DNA from: Myxococcales bacterium FL481
GTDB lineage: Bacteria; Myxococcota_A; Polyangia; Nannocystales; Nannocystaceae
Direction: 5' to 3'
Assembly: GCA_006508105.1 (NCBI GenBank)
Contig: QKPP01000061.1
Coordinates: 1-43,968, forward strand
DNA length: 43,968 nt
Shown: piece after piece, positions 1 to 9,909 of the stretch
How positions within the stretch are numbered: position 1 is the first letter of the stretch
How the letters are laid out: the number at the start of each line of letters is the position of its first letter
Notes under the pieces: generated by a model
The model's database searches: none
The model's input: the letters and a program-made list of their open reading frames with translations, nothing else
Told to the model about the DNA's origin: nothing
Program-made: the position numbers and the translations under genes

Positions 1-1791
<1,791 letters not shown>

Positions 1792-1824
1792 AAAGTTGGC
1801 GGTACGGTCGAATCACGTCGCGCG

Positions 1825-1977
1825 TCAGACCGAGTCGTCGCCGGGCATGCGAATGACCCGCGATGCCGCCCGAACCCGCAGCAACACCTCGTCGTCGCCG
1901 GGGGATGGAGGCTCTGTCCGACCCAAGGCCAGGTCGTCGGTGGTGCCGTACCTCGGCTGCAGCAGCGCGTGCATCAT
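1825..1977 (-). pseudogene. N-terminal remnant of an MDR (zinc-type) alcohol dehydrogenase/quinone reductase
   Basis: On the minus strand, 50 codons from ATG at 1977 encode MMHALLQPRYGTTDDL followed by a segment ending in PGDDEVLLRVRAAS. This is the typical start of medium-chain dehydrogenases/quinone reductases, which normally continue with VNPxDW and about 280 more residues. Here the similarity stops and the frame ends in TGA (1827-1825), only 33 bp from the end of the convergent selenoprotein gene. No Rossmann fold follows. A complete MDR gene lies just upstream on the same strand, so this may be what is left of a duplicate. Translation of the remnant is unproven. Confidence 0.6.
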
Positions 1978-2208
1978 GCGAGACTCCGAGCGAAGGTATA
2001 TGCCGCCCAACAAAGACGCCCGCGCCAAAATAGCGGTCACCGGCCTCCGTCCGTTCGATTGCCACACCGGATTGCATTGGACAACGATACCGCCGTCGCC
2101 ACAGCTCGCGCGCAGTCGTTGAGGACCAGCGTCACGTGGGCTCGGTCGTGGGTCGCTCGACCCCAAGCATGACGCCCGGAGCAGTCGGGCCCCCGCCTCG
2201 TTGGCAAG

Positions 2209-3171
2209 TCACATGGTCACGACGACCTTGCCACACGCGTGCCCCTCACCCACACGGCGCAAAGCCTCGGCCACACCGCGCAGTGGGAACGTACGCTCGA
2301 CGTGCGGTCGCAACGTTCCGTCGATCGTCAAACGAGCCGCGCGTGCGAAGTCATCGGGCTGGGGTTCGACTGCAAGCACACCCAGACGCTGGCCACCGAC
2401 GAGCGAGAGCAACGGGCCGACGCAAGCCGCTTGAAGCAACCGCGTCATGCTCCCGCCCACGAGGAAGTAGCGGCCACGGGGGGTCAAGATACGGCGGTAG
2501 ACACTCAACGGGCGATAAGCCACGAGATCGAGCACCAAATCGTAGCGACGGTGATGCGCCGCGAAGTCCTCACGCCTGTAGTCGACCACGTGGTCCGCCC
2601 CCGCGCTTCGCATGTAGTCCTGCTTGTGTTCGTTGTCGACGCCGGTGACCGTCGCCCCGCGGGCCTTCGCGAGTTGGATCGCGAACGTTCCCGAGCCCCC
2701 ACCGGCTCCATTGATCAAGACGTGTTGACCGGCGACCAGCTGTCCGCGATCCCAGATGCCGCGCAACGCGATCACCGCGGCTTGAGGCAACGTAGCGGCC
2801 GTGACGAATTCGAGCTCGGCCGGCTTGGCGTACAGCACCGCGGCCGGCACAGTGACGTATTCGGCGAAGCCACCGAAGTGACCCATGATGTCACCGAACA
2901 CGTCATCCCCGGGCTTGAGCTTCGCGACAGCCGATCCGACGGCGACGACGGTGCCGGCGACGTCGGATCCGAGCGTGCGAAATCGGGGTCGACGAAGGCC
3001 CCAGATGCGCGAGTACAGTGGTCGTCCCACGAGCATTTCCCAGTCCGACAAATTGATCGACGCGGCTTTCACCCGCACGAGTACCTGGTCACGCTGGGGT
3101 GTGGGCGTGTCGACCGTGGTGACCGCGATGGACTCGGGCGGGCCGTAGGCCTGGTAGACCATCGCCGTCAT
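2209..3171 (-). CDS. MDR-family NAD(P)-dependent alcohol dehydrogenase/quinone oxidoreductase
   Basis: A 320-aa medium-chain dehydrogenase/reductase. The N-terminal GroES-like domain starts MTAMVYQAYGPPESI and includes VLVRVKAASINLSDWEML; the cofactor-binding Rossmann domain has LINGAGGGSGTFAIQLAKA (around residue 160) followed by TGVDNEHK. A later stretch, DLVLDLVAYRPLSVYRRIL, and the C-terminal KVVVTM are typical of the NAD(P)-dependent quinone-reductase-like branch. The catalytic-zinc Cys/His pattern is not evident, so a zinc-independent reductase is more likely than a true alcohol dehydrogenase. The start at 3171 aligns best with the family; in-frame ATGs at 3207 and 3222 would add 12 or 17 residues. 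No clear Shine-Dalgarno sequence separates these options. It is divergent from the ProC-like gene. Substrate unknown. Confidence 0.88.
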   Translation of the reverse strand: MTAMVYQAYGPPESIAVTTVDTPTPQRDQVLVRVKAASINLSDWEMLVGRPLYSRIWGLRRPRFRTLGSDVAGTVVAVGSAVAKLKPGDDVFGDIMGHFGGFAEYVTVPAAVLYAKPAELEFVTAATLPQAAVIALRGIWDRGQLVAGQHVLINGAGGGSGTFAIQLAKARGATVTGVDNEHKQDYMRSAGADHVVDYRREDFAAHHRRYDLVLDLVAYRPLSVYRRILTPRGRYFLVGGSMTRLLQAACVGPLLSLVGGQRLGVLAVEPQPDDFARAARLTIDGTLRPHVERTFPLRGVAEALRRVGEGHACGKVVVTM

Positions 3172-3388
3172 CGTCGGCGCCACGGGGGGCACGCACGTCG
3201 TGGGCATCGAAGCGTCAGACATCCGGGGGCGATGGTACTCGGTCATCGGTCTCGCCACGGCGCGCGATGCCCCGAGACGGGGTCTCTCGATCTGCGCCGA
3301 TCTCGCGAGCCGCCGCGCCGCCTCGCACTCGAGATCGCCGGACCCAACCGTTGGGGCCTCGCGGCGGTCTGTGCTAGGCCCTCGGTCG

Positions 3389-4198
3389 ATGAACGTCTCG
3401 AGTTCAAGTCGGGTTGGAGTGCTCGGCGTCGGCAAAATCGCCTCGGCTGTGGTCCGCGGCCTCAGCCGAACCCAACCCGCACCGTCCATTGTGATCTCCC
3501 CCCGCAACCTCGAGCGCTCCGCCGCGCTCGCGGCGGAGCTCGCCAACGTGGAGGTCGCCGCGAGCAACCAAGCGGTCCTCGACGAGAGCCAAGTTGTGCT
3601 GCTGGCCCTGCGCCCGAACGATGTCGCGCCTGCTCTCGCCACGCTTGAGTTTCGCGCGAACCACGAGGTCGTCTCTTTCGTCCCCACTTGGCGCTACGAG
3701 GTGACGCTAGAACGAATTCACCCCGCCACGGCGCTGAGCCGAGCCACTCCGTTGCCGCCGTGCGCCGGTCACTACGGGGCGATCCTCGGCTATCGCCTTG
3801 AAGGCGAGCGGCGACGCCTCTTGGCCGGTCTCGGGTCGATCGTCGATGTGCGGCAGGAGTCACACCTGCACTACCTGTGGGCGCTCTCGGGGCTGATCAC
3901 CCCGCTGTACGCCGTGATGTCGGAACTCGCAGACTGGACGGTCGACGCGGGCGTGTCCCGAGAAACCGCGGAGCAGTACATCGCAGAAATGGTTGGCGCG
4001 TTGTGTGCGGCCAAACGCGACGCGCCGGAGCAAAGCTTGGCGTCACTGGCACAAGAGGCGGCCACGCCCGGGGGCCTCAACGAGGGAGCCCACGGGCAAT
4101 TGTCCTCGATGTCGGTCTACTCCGCATTTCGCCGCGCCTTGGATGACATGCTGCCGCGCTTTGGCGAAGCGGCTCCCCATCGCGCCAACGGGGATTGA
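3389..4198 (+). CDS. Pyrroline-5-carboxylate reductase-like NAD(P)-binding protein (ProC family)
   Basis: A 269-aa protein starting MNVSSSSRVGVLGVGKIASA, which carries the GxGxxxxA nucleotide-binding loop of the ProC/F420-dependent reductase fold. It continues with an LDESQVVLLALRP segment typical of the beta-strand/loop at the end of the Rossmann domain, and a helical C-terminal region ending in a GGLNEGA motif. ProC proteins normally have a conserved TPGG(L/M)T motif in the dimerisation domain; here it reads ATPGGLNE, close to it. The reaction in the true family is NAD(P)H reduction of pyrroline-5-carboxylate to proline. Divergence in the middle region leaves open a related imine or amino-acid reductase role. 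Start chosen at ATG 3389, just before the nucleotide-binding strand. The gene converges on the LysR gene downstream. Confidence 0.82.
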   Translation: MNVSSSSRVGVLGVGKIASAVVRGLSRTQPAPSIVISPRNLERSAALAAELANVEVAASNQAVLDESQVVLLALRPNDVAPALATLEFRANHEVVSFVPTWRYEVTLERIHPATALSRATPLPPCAGHYGAILGYRLEGERRRLLAGLGSIVDVRQESHLHYLWALSGLITPLYAVMSELADWTVDAGVSRETAEQYIAEMVGALCAAKRDAPEQSLASLAQEAATPGGLNEGAHGQLSSMSVYSAFRRALDDMLPRFGEAAPHRANGD

Positions 4199-4351
4199 GA
4201 GCAACCGGTCGCCGCCACGATGACGGCCATCTCGAGCGCGGCGCGACTCGAGCTCGTCGCGGTCCAAGAAAACCTCGAAACGGCCATCCATCGCCATCTC
4301 GATGTCGGCCGGCGCGAGTCGGGCCCGACCACATCGGCGCGGGCCCCTTCC

Positions 4352-5245
4352 TTACCCGTCGAGCTCGGCTCCGAGCTGTTCCGACAGCAACGCCGCCATC
4401 GCGAGGGCAGCATTGCTCCGCGGGCGCCCCTTGCTCCAGGCCAGCACCGCGACCCGTCGTAGCTCGGGACGGTACACCGGGGCTGCACTCACGAGCCCCG
4501 CTTCGAGCACGTCGCGGACGGCCGATCGAGGTAGCAGCGTGTACCCTTGCCCACGCCCGACAAGCGCCAACAACAGCCGCAATGCATCGATTTCCACCGG
4601 CACATCGAGCTCCAGATCACCGCGTGCTGCGTAATCCTCCACGACCCGACGCAGGCCGTGCTGCACGCCCGGTAACACGAGCGGACGGGCCGCGACGGCA
4701 GCGAAGCTCATCGGTTCGTCGGGCGTGAGTTCTCCCGGCGGCCCGATCCACCACAGCGTTTCATTCCACAGCGGGGTGGCCTCGAGCGCGGCGGTTCGCA
4801 GCGGTCGATACAACACGCCGAGATCGAGGCTCCCCCCCAAAAGCCCCGCACGCACCACGCCACTGAGCGCCACCACTACGCGCAGCCGAACTCGCGGAAA
4901 GCGACTGCGATAGCTCTCGATCAGCCCCACTAGCCCCACCCCGACACTCGGCGGCACGCCGACGGCGACCTCACCGGTCACTTGCTGCGTGTCGCGTTGG
5001 AGCTCGGCACCCGTCTCGTCGATCGCAGCCACGAGATGTCGCACGCGTCGCTCGAGCCGAATCCCGGCCTCACTCAGCACCAGACCGCGCCCCGTACGGA
5101 CGAACAGGTCGACCCCGAGCTCGCTCTCCAAGTTGCGAATATGGCGACTCAGCGCCGGCTGGGTCAGGTGAAGCTGGGCCGCAGCCCGGCTGACCGAACC
5201 GTCGTCGGCGACGCGCAGGAAGGTCCGAAGCTCGCGCAGCTCCAC
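4352..5245 (-). CDS. LysR-family transcriptional regulator
   Basis: A 297-aa LysR-type regulator. The winged helix-turn-helix is at residues 1-60 (MELRELRTFLRVADDGSVSR, then AAAQLHLTQPALSRHIRNLE), followed by a linker helix and a periplasmic-binding-protein-like effector domain with the usual LTTR spacing (GEVAVGVPPSVG near residue 95). The start is GTG at 5245-5243. It is divergent from an EamA-type exporter gene with only an 83-bp gap that contains an LTTR-type inverted repeat. The usual logic of the family suggests that it controls that transporter and itself. The inducer cannot be inferred. Confidence 0.95.
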   Translation of the reverse strand: MELRELRTFLRVADDGSVSRAAAQLHLTQPALSRHIRNLESELGVDLFVRTGRGLVLSEAGIRLERRVRHLVAAIDETGAELQRDTQQVTGEVAVGVPPSVGVGLVGLIESYRSRFPRVRLRVVVALSGVVRAGLLGGSLDLGVLYRPLRTAALEATPLWNETLWWIGPPGELTPDEPMSFAAVAARPLVLPGVQHGLRRVVEDYAARGDLELDVPVEIDALRLLLALVGRGQGYTLLPRSAVRDVLEAGLVSAAPVYRPELRRVAVLAWSKGRPRSNAALAMAALLSEQLGAELDG

Positions 5246-5254
5246 GCCTCATGT

Positions 5255-5269
5255 ATAACGCATGTGTAT
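5255..5269. promoter_or_regulatory. Putative LysR-type regulator binding site (T-N11-A box)
   Basis: ATAACGCATGTGTAT is an imperfect inverted repeat (ATA-N9-TAT, containing T-N11-A) in the short gap between the divergent LysR gene (start 5245) and the EamA exporter gene (start 5329). Position and form match LTTR operators. This AT-rich stretch stands out in a GC-rich background. It is inferred from motif and position only. Confidence 0.5.
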
Positions 5270-5328
5270 ATCTGAGAGTCAATCTATCACTTGGACGCAT
5301 CACAAAGGGCGATTCAAGCTCCAAAAGC

Positions 5329-6393
5329 ATGGATTTGCTCGAACGCGCTTCGCCAAGGGACCGAGACGGCGCCAGATTCGCGCTCGTTGTCGGCACCTTC
5401 GCCATGGCCCTCAAAGGCGTTTGGGTGCGTTTGGCCTACGGCGCCGGGGCCTCGATCGCCGGCACGCTGGTGGTGCGCTTCGCCTTGGCTACCCCGATCT
5501 TTTGCCTGTTGTCCGGGTTCCGGGCTCAGCCCCCGCCACCGGGAACGCGATGGCGGGCGTTCCTGGTCGGCACCTTGTACTGCGCCTCCGCCTGGTCGGA
5601 CTTCACCGCGCTCGCCTACATGGGCGCCGGCCCCTCGCGCGTGATCCTGTTTACCTACCCGCTCTACGTCGTCTTCTTCGAGGCCGCGCTGCGCCGACGT
5701 TGGCCACAGGCCCGCGACCTCGTCGTCTTCGCGGTGGCCTGGTGCGGCGTCGTGCTGGTGGCGGGCGTGGGCTTCGACACGCCGTGGCGCGGGGCCGGCT
5801 GGGCGGTCGCCAGCGCACTCGTGTACGCCGTCTACCTCCTCGCCAGTGGCGGCCTCACGCGCCGCATGGGCACGCTTAGCTACACCGCCTGGTCGAACCT
5901 GGGCGGCGCCGCTGCGTTCGCGGTCGTCCTTTTCGCCGTCGACCGGCCGGTCATCGTGACTGTGGCCAGCGTGCCGTGGCTTCTCACGCTCGTCGTGTTC
6001 GCGACAGTTGTCCCGTTTTTGCTGATCCTCGAAGGCGTCCGAGCCCTCGGTGCGGCGCGAGCCAGCGTGTTCACGCTACTGGGGCCGCCCGTCACCTTGG
6101 TCGGCGCTTGGTGGCTGCTCGACGAACAACTCACCACGATCCAGTTGGTGGGGGCCACGTTGATCATCGCGGCGGTCGTCGTCCACGAGTGGGCCCGCGC
6201 CACACGGAGCGCGCCGCGACGCGGCGCGAACCCGACAGCTCGCCCCGGTCCCATCGCGCTCGGTTCACCAAGCGGAGCGGCGCGTAGGGGGGCGCACGGC
6301 GAACGAGTTGAGTCGCGCACGCCCTTCCATCCCGCGGCCGGCGCTGAGGCAGCCCCTCAACGCGCGAGCATCAGCGACACGATCGCGCCGTAG
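5329..6393 (+). CDS. EamA/DMT-superfamily transporter
   Basis: A 354-aa integral membrane protein with about ten hydrophobic segments arranged as two EamA repeats (roughly residues 15-150 and 160-300), as in drug/metabolite exporters of the inner membrane. Typical motifs include GASIAGTLVVRFALATPIF in the first repeat and GAARASVFTLLGPPVTLVGA with the following WWLLDEQLT in the second. The start at ATG 5329 gives a short cytoplasmic N-terminus; an upstream in-frame start at 5251 would overlap the putative operator. The last 60 residues are Pro/Ala/Arg-rich and non-membrane. The 3' end overlaps the convergent globin gene by 37 bp. Probably regulated by the divergent LysR protein. Substrate unknown; amino acids or metabolites are usual for the family. 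Confidence 0.92.
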   Translation: MDLLERASPRDRDGARFALVVGTFAMALKGVWVRLAYGAGASIAGTLVVRFALATPIFCLLSGFRAQPPPPGTRWRAFLVGTLYCASAWSDFTALAYMGAGPSRVILFTYPLYVVFFEAALRRRWPQARDLVVFAVAWCGVVLVAGVGFDTPWRGAGWAVASALVYAVYLLASGGLTRRMGTLSYTAWSNLGGAAAFAVVLFAVDRPVIVTVASVPWLLTLVVFATVVPFLLILEGVRALGAARASVFTLLGPPVTLVGAWWLLDEQLTTIQLVGATLIIAAVVVHEWARATRSAPRRGANPTARPGPIALGSPSGAARRGAHGERVESRTPFHPAAGAEAAPQRASISDTIAP

Positions 6394-6755
6394 GCCTCGG
6401 TCCACGCGTTTGTCATCTCCGGGGTCCAGTCCTCGCCCCCAGCTTCGCGCATGGCGGCCACGAGGCATTCCCCCACCCACGGGTACATCTCTTCGCGCAC
6501 GCCGTAGCCGTCGTGACGTCGCCCCATCGCACCCAACTCTCGCTTGAGCCATTCTGCGTCCTCGATGTGGTCGAGTACGGCGACAAGGGCCGTCCCGAGT
6601 CGGCGATGCTGCTCATCCGCTCGACGAGCGTCAAACAACGACTGTACTTGCGGGTAGCGCTCGAACAACAGCGCGTAGAACCGTGGAACCAACTTTGGAT
6701 TCCGACTTGTGGCGAGCTGGAAGCTGTGGCGCAACAGTTGGGCGTTCAAAGCCAT
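6357..6755 (-). CDS. Single-domain globin
   Basis: A 132-aa globin of the flavohaemoglobin-like single-domain class. The proximal haem ligand is His81 in AMGRRHDGYGV, the characteristic GRRH of this group; the B/CD region has RFYALLFERYPQVQSLF and the distal region Q49 in DEQHRRLGTAL. The C-terminal helices contain WTPEMTNAWTEAYGAI. No reductase domain is attached, so it would need a partner reductase if it detoxifies NO, or it may carry or sense O2. It is divergent from a second, distinct globin 850 bp away. Its 3' end overlaps the EamA transporter gene by 37 bp in convergent orientation. Confidence 0.93.
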   Translation of the reverse strand: MALNAQLLRHSFQLATSRNPKLVPRFYALLFERYPQVQSLFDARRADEQHRRLGTALVAVLDHIEDAEWLKRELGAMGRRHDGYGVREEMYPWVGECLVAAMREAGGEDWTPEMTNAWTEAYGAIVSLMLAR

Positions 6756-7608
6756 TGCGCGAATTGTACCAAGGATCCCTGCGGCTCAACCGCCTCAGGG
6801 AGCCGACCGCCGCGCCCGGAGCTCCACCGGGCGACATGAACGCGCAACACGGAGAAGACACCGTGACGTGAGTCCGGTCACCAACTGCAGCCTGATCTCC
6901 CCAGAAAGCAGGGATTGAGCTCCGAGTCTTGGCCTCATGGCCCCTCCCCAACCGAAGAACAGAGGATTCGTGTGCAACGGAGCGGCGTCTCAACTCCTGC
7001 AAGAATCGCCAGCGTGCTGGCCCACGCGTCCTCCCTGAGTCCACTACGCAGCGGGCCGCAAACAAAGTCGCCACGTGACCAGGGCCGGACCGACGAGCGT
7101 CCTCGGAGCCGCACGCAACCGAGTCGTCGTATCAGCATTTGCAACCCCAACGTGGCCTTTTTCACTCACTCGTCACTCGCTCTCCACTCAATGTAAGCAT
7201 CGTGCGCAGGCTCATGGAACCTCGGTTACTGGCACAAATCGTGACGAAGTCGATCCGCGGTTTCTGCGTTGCGTCGATCCAACCGTCGACCCTTGATGCG
7301 GTTCCAGATCCGATTCCAGATCCGATTCCAGATCCGATGCAAGGACGCGTCGCGACGCTTGGAAGTCATTCCGTAGGACAGCTTCGACGCCGGGCCCGCG
7401 ATGTGATGCGCCACCTCGGTCGTCCTCCGGCAAGTCGATCCTCGCGTCGGTTTGCGATCCTTGCCGCAACAAGTTTGTCGGTTGGTTTGCCGAACCGCGC
7501 AACCGTCGGCCGAGTCCAACCGCTGCGCGGTTTTCATTCCCACTGGACTTTTTCGCGCCGGCCTCCTAGCTTGCGCGCCACCACGCTCGACGGGGCAGGG
7601 TCCGGCCA
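6756..7608. other. 853-bp intergenic region between divergent globins
   Basis: No open frame here has recognisable protein character. It holds a 12-bp tandem repeat (7301-7336) and several less GC-rich stretches than its neighbours. I looked for an FNR-type TTGAT-N4-ATCAA site and did not see one. It must contain the promoters of both globin genes, but I cannot place them with confidence. Confidence 0.6.
7301..7336. repeat. Three tandem copies of a 12-bp unit
   Basis: GTTCCAGATCCG is followed by two copies of ATTCCAGATCCG, identical except for the first base. It lies about 270 bp upstream of the second globin. It could be slippage, or a set of direct-repeat binding sites at one-turn spacing; nothing in the sequence decides. 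Confidence 0.85.
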
Positions 7609-8133
7609 ATGATTACGGACGAGACAAAACAAGCCATCCTCCAAAGCTGGCGGCTAGTGGTGCCGATCGCGGAAACTGCAGCCGATCTTTTCTACCAACG
7701 ACTCTTTGAGCTCGAGCCCAAGTATCGGCCGTTGTTTCCCAAAGATATGCGCGAGCAAAAGCAAAAGCTGCTCAAGATGCTCGCGTTTATCGTCAAGTCG
7801 CTCGACTGGCCCGACAGCGCTTGGCGTGAGACCGTCCCAGAGGAAGAGGATCTGTTCCTGGTTGTGCTCGCGATGGGGCGGCGCCACGAAGAACTGTACA
7901 AGATCCCCCACGAATCCTACGCGGTCGTCGGCGAGGCACTGCTGTGGACCTTGGACTACGGTCTCGGCGAGGCGTTCACCGACGACGTGCGAGAGGCTTG
8001 GACTCATGTTTACACGTTGCTTGCACGAACGATGCAACTCGGCGGGGCTGAATTGCCCGAGCACATCGAGCAGCGCCCATCTCCCGGACAACTCTACGGA
8101 GACGCCGAGCCGCTGGCGAAGGCGACAACCTAG
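7609..8133 (+). CDS. Globin-domain protein with C-terminal extension
   Basis: A 174-aa globin. The proximal His is H93 in LAMGRRHEELYKI; the A/B helices read LQSWRLVVPIAETAADLFYQ and RLFELEPKYRPLFP, and the distal region has REQKQKLLKML. The G/H helices contain EAWTHVYTLLARTMQL. About 35 Pro-containing residues follow the globin fold, longer than the neighbouring 132-aa globin, so these are two different paralogues rather than a recent duplication. The gene is 20 bp upstream of the DUF4388-ParA gene on the same strand and probably shares its transcript. That context suggests a signalling or oxygen/NO-sensing link, but this is inference. A CAGGG stretch upstream may be the ribosome binding site. 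Confidence 0.93.
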   Translation: MITDETKQAILQSWRLVVPIAETAADLFYQRLFELEPKYRPLFPKDMREQKQKLLKMLAFIVKSLDWPDSAWRETVPEEEDLFLVVLAMGRRHEELYKIPHESYAVVGEALLWTLDYGLGEAFTDDVREAWTHVYTLLARTMQLGGAELPEHIEQRPSPGQLYGDAEPLAKATT

Positions 8134-8153
8134 CGCGGACACCGAGGTGCAGG

Positions 8154-9665
8154 ATGAAACTGACCAACCGAATCACCGTCATTGAAGGAGCCTTGGCCGA
8201 CTTCCGGCTCGACGAGGTCCTCCAAGTCGTCAGCATCGGCCGCCAGTACACGGGCGTGGAGCTGCGCGACGCTCAGAATCTGCCGGCGGGTACGATTCTC
8301 GTCAAAAGCGGCAAAATCGTCGACGCGTCGGCATCCGGACTGACGGGACGCGCCGCGATCTACAAAATGATCGAGGGCGACGGCCTGCACTCGTTCCACG
8401 TCTATCGCGCCGAGCGGCCGGTCGAGCTGCCCGAGCCCATCGGACAAGTCGATCAGTTGCTCGTCGATCTCGCAGCGCGGACCGAGGCCACCAAGGCTCG
8501 GGCTCACGTCGCCGCGGCCGACCCTCTCCCGCCTCCCCCCCAGATTCGGATGGACGCACCGCCCGTCGCCGCCCCAGCGAGCCGTGGGTCGGCGCATGGA
8601 GCAGCAGATGGCGCAACGACAACGGTGCACGCACGTCAGTCCGACACCGGCGTCGCGCCACGGCGAGCGCGAGCGAACCCCCCGCGGCCAAACGGTGCCA
8701 GCTCGAGTGACGCGACGGTCGCGTTGAGCCCTCGGCCGGACGCCGAACACCTGCCTCCCCCTCCGCCGGCGATCGGCTCGAGACCGTCTACCCACGTACC
8801 CGCTGAGCGCCGGTCGCATGGCGTCCCCACCATCGCACGACTACCCGAAAACCGGACCCCAGCCCGTGAGACACCGATCATTGGGGTGACCAGCTCCAAG
8901 GGCGGCTCGGGCAAGACGACCACGGCACTCAACCTCGCGCTGAGCTTGGCCCGTCAAGGCCGTTCCGTCGTACTCGTTGACGGCGACATCAACGGCGACA
9001 TCATGTCCGCCATCGACGGACGCGATCGCCCGCAAGCGGGGGCGTATGACGCGGTACTGGGCAGCGTGGAGCGCGATGCAGTGGCTCTGCAGACCGCCGT
9101 GCCCAAGCTGAAGATCGTGCCGGCGTTCGGGCGACAGCTGCCCGACGCCGCTCAGCTCGTGGTCGACCACTCCGTCCAGTGGCAGCAGCTGCTGCGCGGA
9201 CTCGCGGAGGATGCTGACGTCGTCGTCGTCGATACGCCCGCGGGCATGTTCGGCCCGACGCGCCAGATCCTGAGCTGCTGCACTCACGTCATCGCGGTCT
9301 TGCAGGCCGAGACCATGGCTCAGCGCTCGTTCAACATGTTCACCACCGCCTTGTACACGCTTCCCGACAATACGCGGCCGGAGGTGCTGGGGGTCGTGCT
9401 CAACATGCTTCAAGCCTCGCAACCGACCTCAGTGTCCGTGCTGCATCGGGCCGGGGCCGAGTTGCCCGCGCACTGGTTGTTCGATACGGCCTTGCCCAAA
9501 AACCCCGCGTTTCTCGATGCGGCCGAAGACGGGGTCCCGCTGCACATGTACGACGAGAACAACCCGCCTGCCGTGGCGTGGCTGTTTGATTGCCTCGCGC
9601 GCGAGGTGGTCGACCGCCTCCAACTACCCGTGCCCGCGCGGAAGAAACGCCGGTTGTTCTCGTAG
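8154..9665 (+). CDS. DUF4388-ParA/MinD-like ATPase fusion protein
   Basis: A 503-aa protein in three parts. Residues 1-110 form a DUF4388 (PATAN-like) domain (GALADFRLDEVLQVVSIGRQ, then GTILVKSGKIVDASA). Residues 115-238 are a Pro/Ala-rich, low-complexity linker. Residues 240-495 are a ParA/MinD P-loop ATPase with the deviant Walker A KGGSGKTT (249-256), VVLVDGDINGD (switch region) and VVVVDTPAG (Walker B). ATP-dependent dimerisation on DNA or membrane is the usual mode of such ATPases. No ParB or MinC/E partner lies nearby, so a role in positioning a complex or in gliding/regulatory signalling fits better than plasmid partition. GAGGTG five bases before the ATG is a good ribosome binding site. 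It follows the globin gene by 20 bp. Confidence 0.93.
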   Translation: MKLTNRITVIEGALADFRLDEVLQVVSIGRQYTGVELRDAQNLPAGTILVKSGKIVDASASGLTGRAAIYKMIEGDGLHSFHVYRAERPVELPEPIGQVDQLLVDLAARTEATKARAHVAAADPLPPPPQIRMDAPPVAAPASRGSAHGAADGATTTVHARQSDTGVAPRRARANPPRPNGASSSDATVALSPRPDAEHLPPPPPAIGSRPSTHVPAERRSHGVPTIARLPENRTPARETPIIGVTSSKGGSGKTTTALNLALSLARQGRSVVLVDGDINGDIMSAIDGRDRPQAGAYDAVLGSVERDAVALQTAVPKLKIVPAFGRQLPDAAQLVVDHSVQWQQLLRGLAEDADVVVVDTPAGMFGPTRQILSCCTHVIAVLQAETMAQRSFNMFTTALYTLPDNTRPEVLGVVLNMLQASQPTSVSVLHRAGAELPAHWLFDTALPKNPAFLDAAEDGVPLHMYDENNPPAVAWLFDCLAREVVDRLQLPVPARKKRRLFS

Positions 9666-9909
9666 CCGACGCGGCCCCGCTCGCGTTCCTCTCACAGTCT
9701 GATCGTCGCTCGGGGGTCCCTCCTCGGCGACAAGGAGCCGGACGTCTTCGGTGAGACGGACCCCCGCCGGGCCCGCGACGCGCCATCGATTCAGCGGCCG
9801 TGAGTCACTCGCCTCGCGAAGACTCGGCCCGACGCAACCCCGAACCGAGCGCCACGCTGGATGTGCTCTCAGTTGCGTGAACAAACCGGCAAGCGTAGCT
9901 TCGGACGCG

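Noticed and set aside
8154-9665. ParA-like gene as a sign of a plasmid or integrative element
   Set aside because: It is fused to DUF4388 and has no ParB, relaxase, integrase or replication gene nearby, so a chromosomal signalling role fits better.
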